Source: CBDCYS01 sp965224215
Lineage (GTDB): Bacteria; Acidobacteriota; Terriglobia; Bryobacterales; UBA6623
Reading direction: 5' to 3'
Length of the DNA stretch: 64,000 bases
NCBI GenBank assembly: GCA_965224215.1
Contig: CBDCYS010000058.1
Location: 1-64,000 of the forward strand
Shown: positions 1-9,822 of the stretch, piece by piece
Numbering within the stretch: the stretch's first letter is position 1
How the letters are laid out: each line of letters starts with the position of its first letter
Notes under the pieces: model-generated
Told to the model about the DNA's origin: nothing
Seen by the model: only the letters and a program-made list of their open reading frames with translations
The model's database searches: none
Translations under genes and position numbers: made by a program

Positions 1-1
1 G

Positions 2-229
2 CGTGGAGGCAACACGGAGGAAGTCGCGCAGACCCAGTTTACTCTGGCGCTTTCGCTCCGCGACGCGAATCGCATGGTAGAAGCTCGGAAATTCGCGCAA
101 GACGCTTGCAGCAACTTCAAGAAGCTCCCGGACTGCGATCCCGAGCTGATGAAGCGCGCTGAGCGAAGCCTTGAATCGATCGAGCAGAAGATTGGCGAGG
201 CGAGGCAGGCAAAGCTCGACCAGCATTGA
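2..229 (+). CDS. C-terminal end of an unidentified protein (5' end outside window)
   Basis: An open frame enters from the left edge and stops at the TGA at 227-229, giving 75 residues. The segment is hydrophilic, alpha-helical in character and rich in Ala, Glu, Lys and Arg, with Cys residues in the stretches DACSNF and LPDCDPE. No domain can be named from this piece. It might be the tail of a helical-repeat or coiled-coil protein, but that is a guess. The 195 bp that follow, up to the end of the convergent NYN gene, hold nothing I recognise. Confidence 0.5.
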   Translation, partial: RGGNTEEVAQTQFTLALSLRDANRMVEARKFAQDACSNFKKLPDCDPELMKRAERSLESIEQKIGEARQAKLDQH

Positions 230-424
230 GACCGCGGGCACAGAGAGCGCCTGCCAGCGTAGCCTCTTCGGGGTCCGACCTGACAAGTTTTAGCGGCGAA
301 CGCGGAACACCGGGCTAGGCTGGGCGGCTCAAGCGGAGCCCGCACAGGCAGGGCCGTTGCAAGCCCAATCTCTTCATGTAAACGAGCCCTGAGGGCGTTT
401 CTCACGAGCCGGCGCGGATGCCGC

Positions 425-2029
425 CTACTCGTCGGGCTCTGGGTCCGGCTTGGAGGTGGCGCGCCTTCGAAGGCGCGCCAAGCTGGTCGATATTCGTGAT
501 CGCTTGCGCTCGGGCGGCTTTTCCTCGGGCGTGCCGGGAGTGGGGGGAGACTCACTTCTTTCCGCACTGCCTGCACTGGAAGACGCTTCGCGACTCGAGT
601 CCGGCCGCTCCGCTGCCGCTGCTGTCGAGTTTTCGCTCTCTGGCGCAGCCGCCTCTTCGGCAGCCTGCGTTGGCTCTGGCGCTGAGCCGCCCGGCCCCGA
701 GTCGGCGGGCGCTCCCTCGGAAGCTGCTTCCGGAGCCTCTGAATCCGGGGCAGCTTCTATTGGCGAATCGCCTTCTGCTGCCGTAGCATCGGCATCTCTA
801 GGCTCGCTGCTGGATGACCTAGCGGAAGCACTCCGCGAGGTGGACTTTCGAGGACGCCGGGTCCGGGGACGTTTCTTCGGCGCCGGCCGAGCCCCCGCTT
901 CTTCATCCACACTCGACTCATCTGCTGCCGCGGCCGGCTTGGCTGCGACCTTTTTCCTCGGCCGTTTCGGCAGGTTCGCAAGCTCATCTCCGGCGCGGAA
1001 CAGCAAGCTAGCTGATGAATCCGTTTCGCCGCGAACAATGCCCTTATCCTGGGCGAAGTTCAGCAATTCCACGAACTCGGAAAAACCGTAGTCGGTCTCA
1101 TTGAAGTCCGGTTCAACAGCCTTTACCAGCGCCCTCAACTCTCGAGCCGGAATGCCCATTTTCAGCAGCTCGAGATTGGCTTGCAGTACTTCTCCCAGCA
1201 GGGCGATCGCATCTTCAGGACCCGTCTCCGCTTCGACTTCGAGGTCTTCGGCTTCCGATTTCCTCTCGACGACATGGTGACCGTCAATCGTCGTCAGCGA
1301 GAGAATGCCCTCGGCGACGAGTTTCTGAATGAAATTCGAGAAGGATGAGCCGCCGTAGTCTCGTTCAGTAAAGGAGGAGTCAAGTTGAAGCACGGTACTT
1401 TTCAGCAGCCCGAGCTGCGGCTGGACGCCGCGCCGGTCGAGCGCACTCAGAGCGCGGTCAATCAGCGGGATCGCCTTTGACAGCGGCAAGGACCGGGCGC
1501 TTCGGCCACGCTGCGAGGAGCCTCCTCCCCGGCGTGAACGCGGAGCACTTTGGTCTAGCAGCGACTCGTAACTGATGAACTCGTGACAGTTCCTTTGCAG
1601 AATCGTACTCGTGAAGGCCTTGCCGCCTACGATATAGACCCGTTTGTTGTACTGCTTCAGCTTGTTGACCAGGGCCATGAAATCGCTGTCGCCGCTGATG
1701 ATGGCGAAAGCGTTGATGTGATCGCGAGTGAACGCCATCTCCAACGCGTCGAGCGCCAAATTGATGTCGGCGCCATTCTTGTCTCCACGCGGCGTCGTGT
1801 CACGCTGGACCATCTGGACGCCGTTTTCACTGCACTTGCGCGCCTCCGCTTGCTGGCGGCCCCAGTTGGCGTAGGCAATCTTCGCGGCGATCTCCCCGCG
1901 TTCCTTGATGCCGTCCAGGACGCACTTCACGTCGAACTCGCGATTGAGCGTTGATTTGACGCCGATCTCGATATTGTCGAAGTCAATGAATACTGCAAAG
2001 TTTAATCTTTCGGTTTCCACTAGGTTCAT
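425..2029 (-). CDS. NYN (LabA/DUF88-type) domain protein with two OST-HTH/LOTUS domains and a disordered tail
   Basis: A protein of about 534 residues. The N-terminal 160 residues are a NYN domain of the PIN-like nuclease fold: the acidic motifs VFIDFDNIE, the D-x-N stretch GADINLALDAL and SGDSDF are all present, which are the metal-binding positions of this family. Two OST-HTH (LOTUS) domains follow at about 183-250 and 272-335, each showing the D-Y-G-F/S-x-F pattern. The last 170 residues are low complexity, rich in Ala, Pro, Ser and Glu, ending in a basic patch. Family knowledge suggests RNA binding or cleavage; the bacterial role is unknown. I chose the ATG at 2029 over an upstream in-frame TTG at 2080, because the NYN homology starts just after it and the TTG has no ribosome site. 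The gene stands alone. Confidence 0.85.
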   Translation of the reverse strand: MNLVETERLNFAVFIDFDNIEIGVKSTLNREFDVKCVLDGIKERGEIAAKIAYANWGRQQAEARKCSENGVQMVQRDTTPRGDKNGADINLALDALEMAFTRDHINAFAIISGDSDFMALVNKLKQYNKRVYIVGGKAFTSTILQRNCHEFISYESLLDQSAPRSRRGGGSSQRGRSARSLPLSKAIPLIDRALSALDRRGVQPQLGLLKSTVLQLDSSFTERDYGGSSFSNFIQKLVAEGILSLTTIDGHHVVERKSEAEDLEVEAETGPEDAIALLGEVLQANLELLKMGIPARELRALVKAVEPDFNETDYGFSEFVELLNFAQDKGIVRGETDSSASLLFRAGDELANLPKRPRKKVAAKPAAAADESSVDEEAGARPAPKKRPRTRRPRKSTSRSASARSSSSEPRDADATAAEGDSPIEAAPDSEAPEAASEGAPADSGPGGSAPEPTQAAEEAAAPESENSTAAAAERPDSSREASSSAGSAERSESPPTPGTPEEKPPERKRSRISTSLARLRRRATSKPDPEPDE

Positions 2030-2229
2030 TATAGTTCGCCGCCGCTTCAAACGAATCAGGCGGGAAGTTATACAGCTCAAGATGGAGTCTGAAAAGAGGG
2101 ATCGGCGCAGGCACGGGACGATCCGGAAAATGATTCAATCTCGGGCCACAGTATGGGGAATGCAAATCCAGTTCAGCGCTTGGCCTGCAGCGCTGTGTCC
2201 CACCCTGCGATTTGTGAAATCACAGCCGC

Positions 2230-3402
2230 TTACGCAGCCACAGGCTTGCTGAGATGGGGTCTCAGCAACAGGTTAACCACGATCAGCAGAAAAGACATCG
2301 CGGGAAGCAATAGAAGCGCGGTGTTGAGGCTGGCGCGTTCAGCCACGAAGCCGATGATGTAAGAACTCAGCGTCAAACCGATCCAGCCGGCAGTGATGAC
2401 GATGCCCATGGCCGTTGCCGTCATCTTCGTGAAGACATTGCCGCAAATTCCCAAGGTCGTGGGAAACATCGGAGCCATCGCCAGCCCCGCAACAAACACG
2501 GACACTCCAACCAGTATTGGATCTCCAACAATGAGCATGGCGGAGGTCGTCACAAGCATGGCGGCCGAGGCCCACAACGTCACTTTGATCTCCGCGACGC
2601 CCAGCAAGATTCTCGACACGATGACCCGCCCGACCAGCAATCCCAGCGCGAATCCCCAAGAGAGCACGTTGCGGGCATAGCTGAGTTCGACACCCTGTTC
2701 ATCGACGAGGTATTTCACCAGCCAATTAAACACGCCCACTTCACACGCCACGTAAAGAAACAGCATCAGGCTGAGCAGATAAAGGGCTGGCTGCCGCAGC
2801 AAAGCGGGAGCCTCGGCGGCGACAAAGCCTCGCTCACCAGTCGGCGGTGGCATGGGAGTGGCCACGTTGACCAGCAAGGTGACCGCCGCGAACACTGTTA
2901 GCGCAATCGAGAGGGAGTAGGTCGAACTCAGCGCGCCGACATTGGCGGCCAGCAGCGGCGTGATCATCGTGCCGAGCCCGAAAAACATGTTGAGCAGGTT
3001 CAGCGCGGACGATCTTTTCTCCTCGCTGATTTCGCTGATCAAGGCGTTTGAGCCGGTAACCAGCATCCCGCCGCCTAGCCCGAGTATCAGCATCGAGAGC
3101 AGAGCGAACTCGTAGCTTTCGGTGTAAATCAGCCCGGCCAGGCCAACGGTGATACCCGCCAGCCCGGCTACGATCCCGGTCTTCTTGCCCTTGTTGTCGA
3201 CGATCGGCCCAACCGCTACCGAGGCAATCATCAGACCTAGTGCTTGCATCGTGGCGATTAAGCCACTCTGCTCGGCGCTGAGACCGAATTTCTCGCCTAG
3301 CTCCGGCAGGACGGTACCCAGCAGAGCAGCGATCAGCCCGTAGGTCAGAATCCCGAGAATCATCGCCGGGATCAATCTGGATTTCGAGTAGGTCTGGCTC
3401 AT
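2230..3402 (-). CDS. Major facilitator superfamily transporter
   Basis: 390 residues, the normal length for a 12-helix MFS permease, with regularly spaced hydrophobic segments throughout and a basic first cytoplasmic edge (SKSRLIP). The loop after helix 2 (VGPIVDNKGKKTG) matches the MFS motif A pattern G-x-x-x-D-x-x-G-[RK]-[RK]. The substrate cannot be told from sequence. A purine-rich AGAGAGG lies about 10 bp before the ATG and supports this start. It faces the same way as the oxidoreductase behind it (about 70 bp upstream), so the two may form an operon for uptake and oxidation of a sugar or polyol; this is inference from context only. Confidence 0.88.
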   Translation of the reverse strand: MSQTYSKSRLIPAMILGILTYGLIAALLGTVLPELGEKFGLSAEQSGLIATMQALGLMIASVAVGPIVDNKGKKTGIVAGLAGITVGLAGLIYTESYEFALLSMLILGLGGGMLVTGSNALISEISEEKRSSALNLLNMFFGLGTMITPLLAANVGALSSTYSLSIALTVFAAVTLLVNVATPMPPPTGERGFVAAEAPALLRQPALYLLSLMLFLYVACEVGVFNWLVKYLVDEQGVELSYARNVLSWGFALGLLVGRVIVSRILLGVAEIKVTLWASAAMLVTTSAMLIVGDPILVGVSVFVAGLAMAPMFPTTLGICGNVFTKMTATAMGIVITAGWIGLTLSSYIIGFVAERASLNTALLLLPAMSFLLIVVNLLLRPHLSKPVAA

Positions 3403-3475
3403 CGAATCGTTAGCCTCTCTGGATACGAGCCACAGAGCTGCTCCTTTTGTACAGATCGCAAGTTAGGCTGGGGTG

Positions 3476-4744
3476 CTAACCGAAGTAGTAGCGCTGGTTT
3501 TCCTGGTCCCAGAAGACCTTCTTCTCTTTGCGGTAGGACATTGTAGCCAAGTGGCCGGTCACCGCCGCTTCGTGGCCCGTCTGCGCCGGGCAGTTCAGCT
3601 CCGCCGTCCCTTTGATGGCGTCGATGAAGTTCTTCAGATGCGCGTTGGTTGGATTGCCTTGGCCCAGGTCCTTGCGGCTGCTGATGTGGATCTCCGGTCG
3701 GGCCGCAACGTCATCGGGGGCTCCACGGTATTTCTCGGGATAGACGTACAGGTCGGTGAGGCCCATGATCTCCATGGTCCCTTCACTGCCGAAGAGCTGC
3801 TCGCCGTAGGAGTAGTGCGAGTTGCGGAACATCGCGCTGTAGTTGAGGTGAAAGTTGTCCGGGTACTCGAACCCGGCCGTCACGGTGTCGGGGACTTCTC
3901 GGTCGTCTTGGGGCCAGCAATGGATTCCGCCGTTGCACATCACCGATTTGCAGTGGGTGCGTCCGGTGATCATATGAATGGCGTCGGTCTGATGCACGAG
4001 AAGGTCGGTCGAGATGCCGCCGGAGTAGTCCCAGTAGAGCCGCCACTGGAAGTAGCGCTGCTTGTTGAAATCCGTTTTCGCGGCGGTACCGAGAAACTTT
4101 TCGTAGTCGGTGTTGTCCGGCGTCGAGTCGCCCGGGATCTTGTAGCGCCAGGCCGGGAACGTATCCGGGCTGTTGCGGTACCAAAACGCGCGCGCGTAGG
4201 CTACATCGCCTAAAACCCCTGATTCATAGATTTCCTTGGCCTTTTGGTAGAGCAGAGCGCTGCGCCGCTGCGTGCCGACCTGAAACTTTTTGCCGCTCTT
4301 CTTGACGGCGGCGAGGATGTCATAGCCTTCCTCGATGGTGTGTGTGAGGGGTTTCTCGCAGTAGACGTGCTTTCCGGCCTCGAGCGCCGCGATGGCCATA
4401 TCGCGATGCAGGTGCTCGGGCGTCATGATGACGACCGCATCGATCGATTTGTCCCCGAGCATCTTGTAATAGTCGTCATAGGCGTCCGGAGACGACTTTT
4501 GTTCGGTGGCAACATCGTCCTTTGCCTTGGCCAGGCGAGGAGCGAAGGCGTCGCAGACGGCCTTGATATGCGCGTCGTCCTTCGCGACTTTCATCATGGT
4601 CTTGACGTGGCGGCCACCTCGATTGCCGAAGCCGACCCATCCCAGGTTCACTTTGCTCCCCGACGCCTGGGCGCTGAGAAAGGCCGGAGCGGCGGCTAGC
4701 GCGGCGGAACTATTGACAAATGAACGGCGCGAAATCGTTGGCAT
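3476..4744 (-). CDS. Tat-exported Gfo/Idh/MocA-family oxidoreductase
   Basis: 422 residues. The N-terminus SRRSFVNSSAALAAAPAFL has the twin-arginine motif and an Ala-rich core ending near AQA, so the protein is probably folded in the cytoplasm and exported by Tat. A Rossmann NAD(P) motif (GWVGFGNRGG) follows, then the family signature CEKPLTHTIEEGYDI, where the Lys of EKP is the usual catalytic position. The C-terminal alpha/beta domain is complete. Members oxidise or rearrange sugars and inositols, and the exported ones are abundant in Acidobacteria and Planctomycetes. The substrate is unknown. It lies upstream of the MFS gene on the same strand. Confidence 0.92.
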   Translation of the reverse strand: MPTISRRSFVNSSAALAAAPAFLSAQASGSKVNLGWVGFGNRGGRHVKTMMKVAKDDAHIKAVCDAFAPRLAKAKDDVATEQKSSPDAYDDYYKMLGDKSIDAVVIMTPEHLHRDMAIAALEAGKHVYCEKPLTHTIEEGYDILAAVKKSGKKFQVGTQRRSALLYQKAKEIYESGVLGDVAYARAFWYRNSPDTFPAWRYKIPGDSTPDNTDYEKFLGTAAKTDFNKQRYFQWRLYWDYSGGISTDLLVHQTDAIHMITGRTHCKSVMCNGGIHCWPQDDREVPDTVTAGFEYPDNFHLNYSAMFRNSHYSYGEQLFGSEGTMEIMGLTDLYVYPEKYRGAPDDVAARPEIHISSRKDLGQGNPTNAHLKNFIDAIKGTAELNCPAQTGHEAAVTGHLATMSYRKEKKVFWDQENQRYYFG

Positions 4745-4955
4745 GATCTTTTATCCCTTTTTCCTTACTGCCTTACTGCTTACTGGTTTTTCCTTACTGA
4801 TTGATACGACGCTGGCGGTTGCCATGAGTACAACCGGCGGGCAAAGCAGCGTTGCCTCACTGCCGATTCGCCGAGACCACGCGGGACTAAGGCCAGCGGC
4901 AGGCAGTCCTCCGAAGCTCAGTTGAGAATATCAGTTCGATTTGGAGGAGGCAAGC

Positions 4956-4989
4956 CGTCACCGGCGTACTTGTCGTCACCGGCGTACTT
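4956..4989. repeat. Two-copy 16-bp direct repeat in the 273-bp intergenic gap
   Basis: The unit CGTCACCGGCGTACTT occurs at 4956-4971 and again at 4974-4989, a period of 18 bp. It lies just past the 3' end of the membrane protein gene at 5018-6214. A second simple repeat in the same gap, three or four copies of CCTTACTG or CTTACTG at about 4763-4799, precedes the oxidoreductase start. No promoter or terminator was identified here. Confidence 0.55.
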
Positions 4990-5017
4990 CGAATCCACGC
5001 CGGAGCGTCCCAGTGGT

Positions 5018-6214
5018 TCACTGAAGGTCAATGTCTCTAGCCTCCCGCTTTCCAGTGAAGCGGTTAGGCTTGCCCAACTCGACCACACGCACCTTCGCCC
5101 CGGGCCCGAGCCACTCAGCCACCTGCCTGCCGGCTGAGGTGAAGATTCCGGTTTCCCTCCAGGGGTAAACGCCCAACGCTTCCTCGCACCAACTCGCAAT
5201 CTGTATCGTCCCCCCTGGACTCGTGGCGCGCTGGACCGTCGGGGGCAGATCGGCGATCCGCTCTTGGTCGATCTGAATGAATCCCTCTTTCGAACTGCCG
5301 GCATACAACGAAAACCCCAAGGGTGAATCCCATATTCCGGTCACAGCCAAGATTGGAAAAACCGCAATTAGCACCGCGCAGACCCGGGTTGACAAATGGC
5401 GGTGCCAGAGCAACCCGAGCGTCCACTCGTCCTTTTGCCGAAACAACAAGAGCAGAAAAACAACCATGGCGATGTTCCACGGCCAGACCACCGAGTTAAG
5501 ATCCACGCCGGCGGGGCCGAGCCAAACAACGAGCAAGACATGCATGGAGATGAGGAAATAGGCGGCCCATCGACGTGTTTTCTGAAACGCCAGCAGCATA
5601 CCGGAGGCGCATTCGGCCGCAGCCATTGAGAGCGCTATCGGTACCGTATTCTCAGCAGTGAGCCATTCGATGCTGAGCTGGAACCGTTGCAGCATGGGAC
5701 TGAGCAAAGAAGCGAGCAGAACGGCGAAACTGTAGTGGAACTTTTGTAGCCCCGCGAAAAAATACATGCAGATCAGGTAGATCCGGCAAAGATCAAGCAC
5801 CTGAGTTTGAGCGGCTGGTTTGCCGGTTTCCTTGCGCTGGGCATAAAGCAACGCAGCTAGCAGGACGGCGTAGAGAATCATCCAAGGCTGCCAGCGCATT
5901 TGATCGAAAATCAGGAGGATTCCCAACATCACTAGAAAAGCTTGGATCCAGCGATGTGGCCGGGACGCGACGGCAACTCCGACGAGAGACGCGAGAGTCA
6001 CGATCAGTAGAAAGTAGTCGAGCGGAAAGGGAGGCTGGGGAATCCAAGCGAAAAGCGGAGTGGGGGGAAAGAGCCGGTCGCTGTTCAACCAAAGTCTTGG
6101 CGAACAGAGCATTCCAACCAGTGCGGCTGATGCCACAGCCGGACGCAAGAGGGCCGTGACGCTTCGTTCCCGCGGCGTTGCCACATTTCTTGCAGGAAGC
6201 GTGCGCCTACGCAT
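5018..6214 (-). CDS. Multi-pass membrane protein, HTTM-like
   Basis: 398 residues with at least seven or eight hydrophobic segments (for example PLDYFLLIVTLASLVGVAVA, AYFLISMHVLLVVWLG and WNIAMVVFLLLLF) and a soluble C-terminal domain of about 110 residues. The central stretch CRIYLICMYFFAGLQKFHY resembles the conserved helix of HTTM proteins (relatives of vitamin-K-dependent gamma-carboxylase), hence the tentative name; the catalytic lysine region of true carboxylases cannot be confirmed. AGAAGG sits 4 bp before the ATG and supports the start. The first 30 codons and the upstream region are similar to an orphan sequence at 9617-9784 (see that repeat). Confidence 0.65.
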   Translation of the reverse strand: MRRRTLPARNVATPRERSVTALLRPAVASAALVGMLCSPRLWLNSDRLFPPTPLFAWIPQPPFPLDYFLLIVTLASLVGVAVASRPHRWIQAFLVMLGILLIFDQMRWQPWMILYAVLLAALLYAQRKETGKPAAQTQVLDLCRIYLICMYFFAGLQKFHYSFAVLLASLLSPMLQRFQLSIEWLTAENTVPIALSMAAAECASGMLLAFQKTRRWAAYFLISMHVLLVVWLGPAGVDLNSVVWPWNIAMVVFLLLLFRQKDEWTLGLLWHRHLSTRVCAVLIAVFPILAVTGIWDSPLGFSLYAGSSKEGFIQIDQERIADLPPTVQRATSPGGTIQIASWCEEALGVYPWRETGIFTSAGRQVAEWLGPGAKVRVVELGKPNRFTGKREARDIDLQ

Positions 6215-6284
6215 GAACGCCTTCTGGACTCATTCGAGACGGTGAATTCAGTGGAAAGGAAAAGCGTGAGAAGCTACGCCTGCC
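6145..6284 (-). repeat. Leader and 5' coding region duplicated elsewhere in the window
   Basis: Read on the minus strand, the upstream region and first codons of the HTTM-like gene share a run of matching blocks with 9617-9784: GGCGTAG, then TTTCC, CGAAT-AGTCC, CATG-GTAGGCG, CGCCGC-GGAA and AGCGTCAC-GCCCT in the same order and spacing. The start codon falls at the same place in both copies. The copies are diverged, so the duplication is not recent. Confidence 0.55.
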
Positions 6285-6421
6285 ATGCATCAGGTATGAA
6301 TGAAACAGCCTGACAAGAAACACATTGGACTCAGCAGCCGGCCTACGCTCGCTCGATAATCCGGCCCGCGTAGCCTCCATCGGATTGCCACGCTAAATCC
6401 GGTGGGGCCAAAGCGTGGCCT

Positions 6422-9400
6422 CTATGGTGCGCCCACCCCGATCAGGACGGGGCCGCTGACAGCGTCGCCGGTTTGGAACGTTACGTTGTACATGCCCGGC
6501 GGGACATTCGGGACCACGAAGTTCAGTTGCTGCAGTCCCGGCGTGAAGCCCGGTGCTAATCCGGCGAACAGCACTCTCGCCTGCGCACCGGCGCCCTGCG
6601 CCACGTGTTGCCCCTCCTTGAGAGAGGCGGCGGCAGCGGGGTCGAGTTGCACCAGCACCGGCTCGACCAGCGGATTGAGTTCGGTCGTCGAGGCCGACTC
6701 GGTGATCGCCATCATGGTCTGCGGCGTGCCAAACTGCGTGCCGAAGGACTGGATCACCGTGCCCGGCGTATACGTCACGCCCGCCTGGTTGAACACGCCC
6801 GTTGAGCTGATGAACGCTCCGTAGCCGTTGTTGGCGAAACAAGCGGGCCAGTAGGGTTGCACATTGATGTCGTAGTAATAGGATTCCACGCCGCGGTAGA
6901 TGAGGCAGAAACGAGCGGGTCCGACGGGAACGTCGTAGGGGAACACCCAGTTCGACTGGCTCTTGCTGCCGAACAACGGCACGCAGTTGTAACGCTTATC
7001 GTCGGAGCCCAGCACGTAAGCTTCGAGCCCGTCGAGTTCCGTACTGAAGGTGGCGCCCGGGCCCAGCTCAAAGATTGTCAGGTTGCGGTGACCGACCCAA
7101 TGGCCGAAGACCGACAACAAGCCGCCGGGCGAGATGCAGCCGGGGCGAAAGCTGGCCGCGTCGGTGATGGCGCAAATCAGCGGCTTCTTCCACTTGACCA
7201 GCACGCCGTCCCAGGGTCCGCCGGCGAACGCCGACTGGAAGGCGCCATCGACAATCGGGAAATCATTGCCGTTCGTGTAGCCCACGATGAACGGGTTGCC
7301 CCAGTGGTCGAGGGTGATGCCGCGCGAGAAATCGTTGCCGCGGCCGCCCCAGCGGTAACCGTAGCGGCGCAAGGCGCCGTCGGGAGTGCGGATGCAGTTG
7401 TACATGACGATGTCGTAGCCGCCTGCTGCCGGCGACTGCACTTCGCCCGCGGATTCAAACGTTGAGGGTTGACGTCGCTGCTGCCGGCGAAGAAGTAGTC
7501 GTCCTTTAGACCGGGGATCAGGTCTTCGAAGTTCGTTGTGCCTCCGGGTCCGCCGACGGCTTCGTTGCTGATCAGCTCCAGCGGCCCACCCGCGCGGTCG
7601 TAGCGAAACGTCAGCCACCACGAGTTGAACAGGTTGGTGCCGGAGGCGTTGCGAACACCTTCTAGGCTCGTCGCGTCTCCGGTGACCGATTGGATGATGT
7701 TGTGGACGCCGTCTCGGTCGTGGATGGCAATCGCCGGCCCGCCAAAAGTGGAGCCTCCGTTTGTGTCGTGTTTCGTGATGTCGTGGAGTTCAAAATCGCC
7801 GTCGAGGGCCATTCGAAGCATTGCTAAGATCGCCGCTTGTTGATCCGTGCCGCTTACAACAGCGTGGTATTCGCCACCTTCGGGGGGCAAGGCAACGTCG
7901 AGTCCGCTGACGGTCGGGAACTGGTCTTCGGGCCCACCAAACGACAGGACTCTGAGCGGCTGGATGATCTCGGTCCCGGCGCCGAGCCGGCCGGAACCGA
8001 TAACGATATCCTGGGTCCTCCCGCGCTTGTCAATACCCGTAATCACGAAGTCGACAAGAGAAAAGTCCTGCGTCTTACCGGCCGCCGCCGAAGGCATTGG
8101 CGGGACAGGTTTGATAGCCTCGATAGCGCCAAGGAAACCGCCTCCCGGAAGGGTCTGATTCAGACCCGGGCCGCCGGTGCTCCATACGGTGACATCGCCC
8201 GATTTGAAACCGTCTACGAAAATGTCACCTGGTTGAGGTGCCGGGATAAAGAAACCCCGGAGATCGTCTGCTAATTCAGTGGATTCCAATAGACTTCCCA
8301 CCACGCCGCGGCAGAGATTGTTCTGCGCGGCGCCGGGAGGGCCGGAGCGCAGCGCGGCGGCGCCCGGGACAGTCGCTTCCCGGGCGGGGAAATCCGGCGA
8401 GAATGTGCTGCCGGCATACATCAAGTATTTGCGGCCATTCTTTTCGACCAGCGTCATGGCGCGAATGATGTCAGCGGCGCCGCCCCCGATCACCATCGTG
8501 CCGAGCGAACGCCATTCGGTGCCGGCAATGTTGTCGATCAGAGCCTGATCGGGTCTTGCGGGTGAGAGGCCCGCTGTGTCTTCCGGGTGAACTTCCAGCA
8601 CTCCGGAAATGAACATGTCGAAGTTCTCTTCCGACTGCCCCGGGCCGGGAAGAGTCGTGCCGCTCGTGACTTGGCCTCCAAACCAAAAGACTTCCAGATC
8701 GGTCGCCGGATCGACGAGGTCGGCGACAACCGCATTGACGATGTCGAAGCCCGAGCCGCCAAAGAGCGAGGAGAGCACCACGGCCGGGTCGATCACCAGC
8801 GGCAGATCCGGCCGGTACTCGGCCAGCTCGAACGTGACGGCTCCGTCATCGAGTCTGTAGCTTGCTTCAATCGGTTCACGGCGGCCGCCGACATCCTGAT
8901 AGACGTAGGGCTTGGCGTGGCGCAACGCTCCCAATTCGGTCGAGAGGACCAGACTGCCGTCCGCATCCAGCACGGTAGCGGCAACTCCCTCGAAGCTGAA
9001 TCGAATCCGCGACGGATCGGCGCCCGGTTTGACGACAAAGTCGTACTCGAGTCCCTGGCCCTTGCCGTAGTAAACCAAGTCGATCCCGTCATACACTTCC
9101 TGGTAACGCACCCGCTTGTAGTGTTTGACCGTTTGCTTCCACTCGCCGCTTTCCCGTTGCCGAACATAAGTCGTGGCATGCCGCTCCAACTGCTCGCCCG
9201 CCGCGTGCGGGTCCGGATTCGCGCCCGCCAGGTTCATGTGGACGCCCCACTGTTTCACGGTCTCGGGATGATCGAGGCTCGCCGGCAGCGTGTGATCGCG
9301 CGATTCCTCGGGAATGAACGGCATGCCCATCACGAGCCCGTTCTTTCGAAGGAAATAGGTTGCCCCGTGCCCACGTGACATGAACTGCGCGGCGGGGTCG

Positions 9401-9590
9401 GTCTGCCCGAGGTTCTCCTCGAAGCTGAGATCCATCTTGCTGAGATCGGCCATGCCGGGCGAAGCTAGTTGCTCCGGCAATTGGCGGGCCGATTGGGTCG
9501 GTTCATTCGACGAAGTAACGATCCAAAGACCGCAGGCGGTCAGCAAGGTTAGCGCCGAAAGAAAAACAATTCGTCTATTGTGAGTTTCAT
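6422..9590 (-). pseudogene. Large secreted SBBP / Solibacter-type C-terminal domain protein, two apparent frameshifts
   Basis: Two overlapping minus-strand frames form one protein of about 1,055 residues. The N-terminal part contains the block ENLGQTDPAAQFMSRG typical of large acidobacterial secreted proteins. A beta-propeller (SBBP) repeat follows (ITLDHWGNPFIVGYTN), then a C-terminal domain of about 210 residues starting ITDAASFRPGCISPGGLLS and ending at NVPPGMYNVTF, which is the uncharacterised domain named after Solibacter. The frames join exactly if one base is restored in the GGG at 7466-7468. A second lost base in TTT at 9585-9587 would connect the ATG at 9590 to the in-frame stretch RRIVFLSALTLLTACG, a lipoprotein signal with lipobox LTAC. 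Without that repair the longest frame can only start at a TTG at 9546. It may be a real pseudogene or an assembly error. Confidence 0.78.
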
Positions 9591-9616
9591 TGGGGTTCGT
9601 CCAGTCCCAAAGTCTA

Positions 9617-9784
9617 CTACAAACCGGACCCGACGCAGGAGGGCGTTGACAGGGCGGTGACGCTCCATTCCTGCGGCGCTGGAAGCTTCCCTATCGCCCG
9701 CGGACGCCTACTCATGCCGGCGTTCAGGACTTATTCGTAGATACTGTGTTCGAGGGAAATGAACAGCCTGAGACCCTACGCCCC
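9617..9784 (-). repeat. Orphan copy of the HTTM-like gene leader, with a 32-codon open frame
   Basis: On the minus strand this repeats the promoter region and start of the gene at 5018-6214. An ATG at 9715 opens a 32-residue frame ending at a TAG at 9617, with the core PAPQEWSVTAL, compared with ATPRERSVTAL in the complete gene. After that the similarity ends and the Solibacter-type protein gene begins within 30 bp. It is either a gene fragment or one member of a dispersed leader family. Whether the short frame is translated is unknown. Confidence 0.5.
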
Positions 9785-9822
9785 GCCGATGCGGCTACGA
9801 TCCAAATCGCGGCAGATCCTTG

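Noticed and set aside
450..1091. 213-residue plus-strand Ala/Ser-rich frame
   Set aside because: Antisense of the low-complexity tail of the NYN protein.
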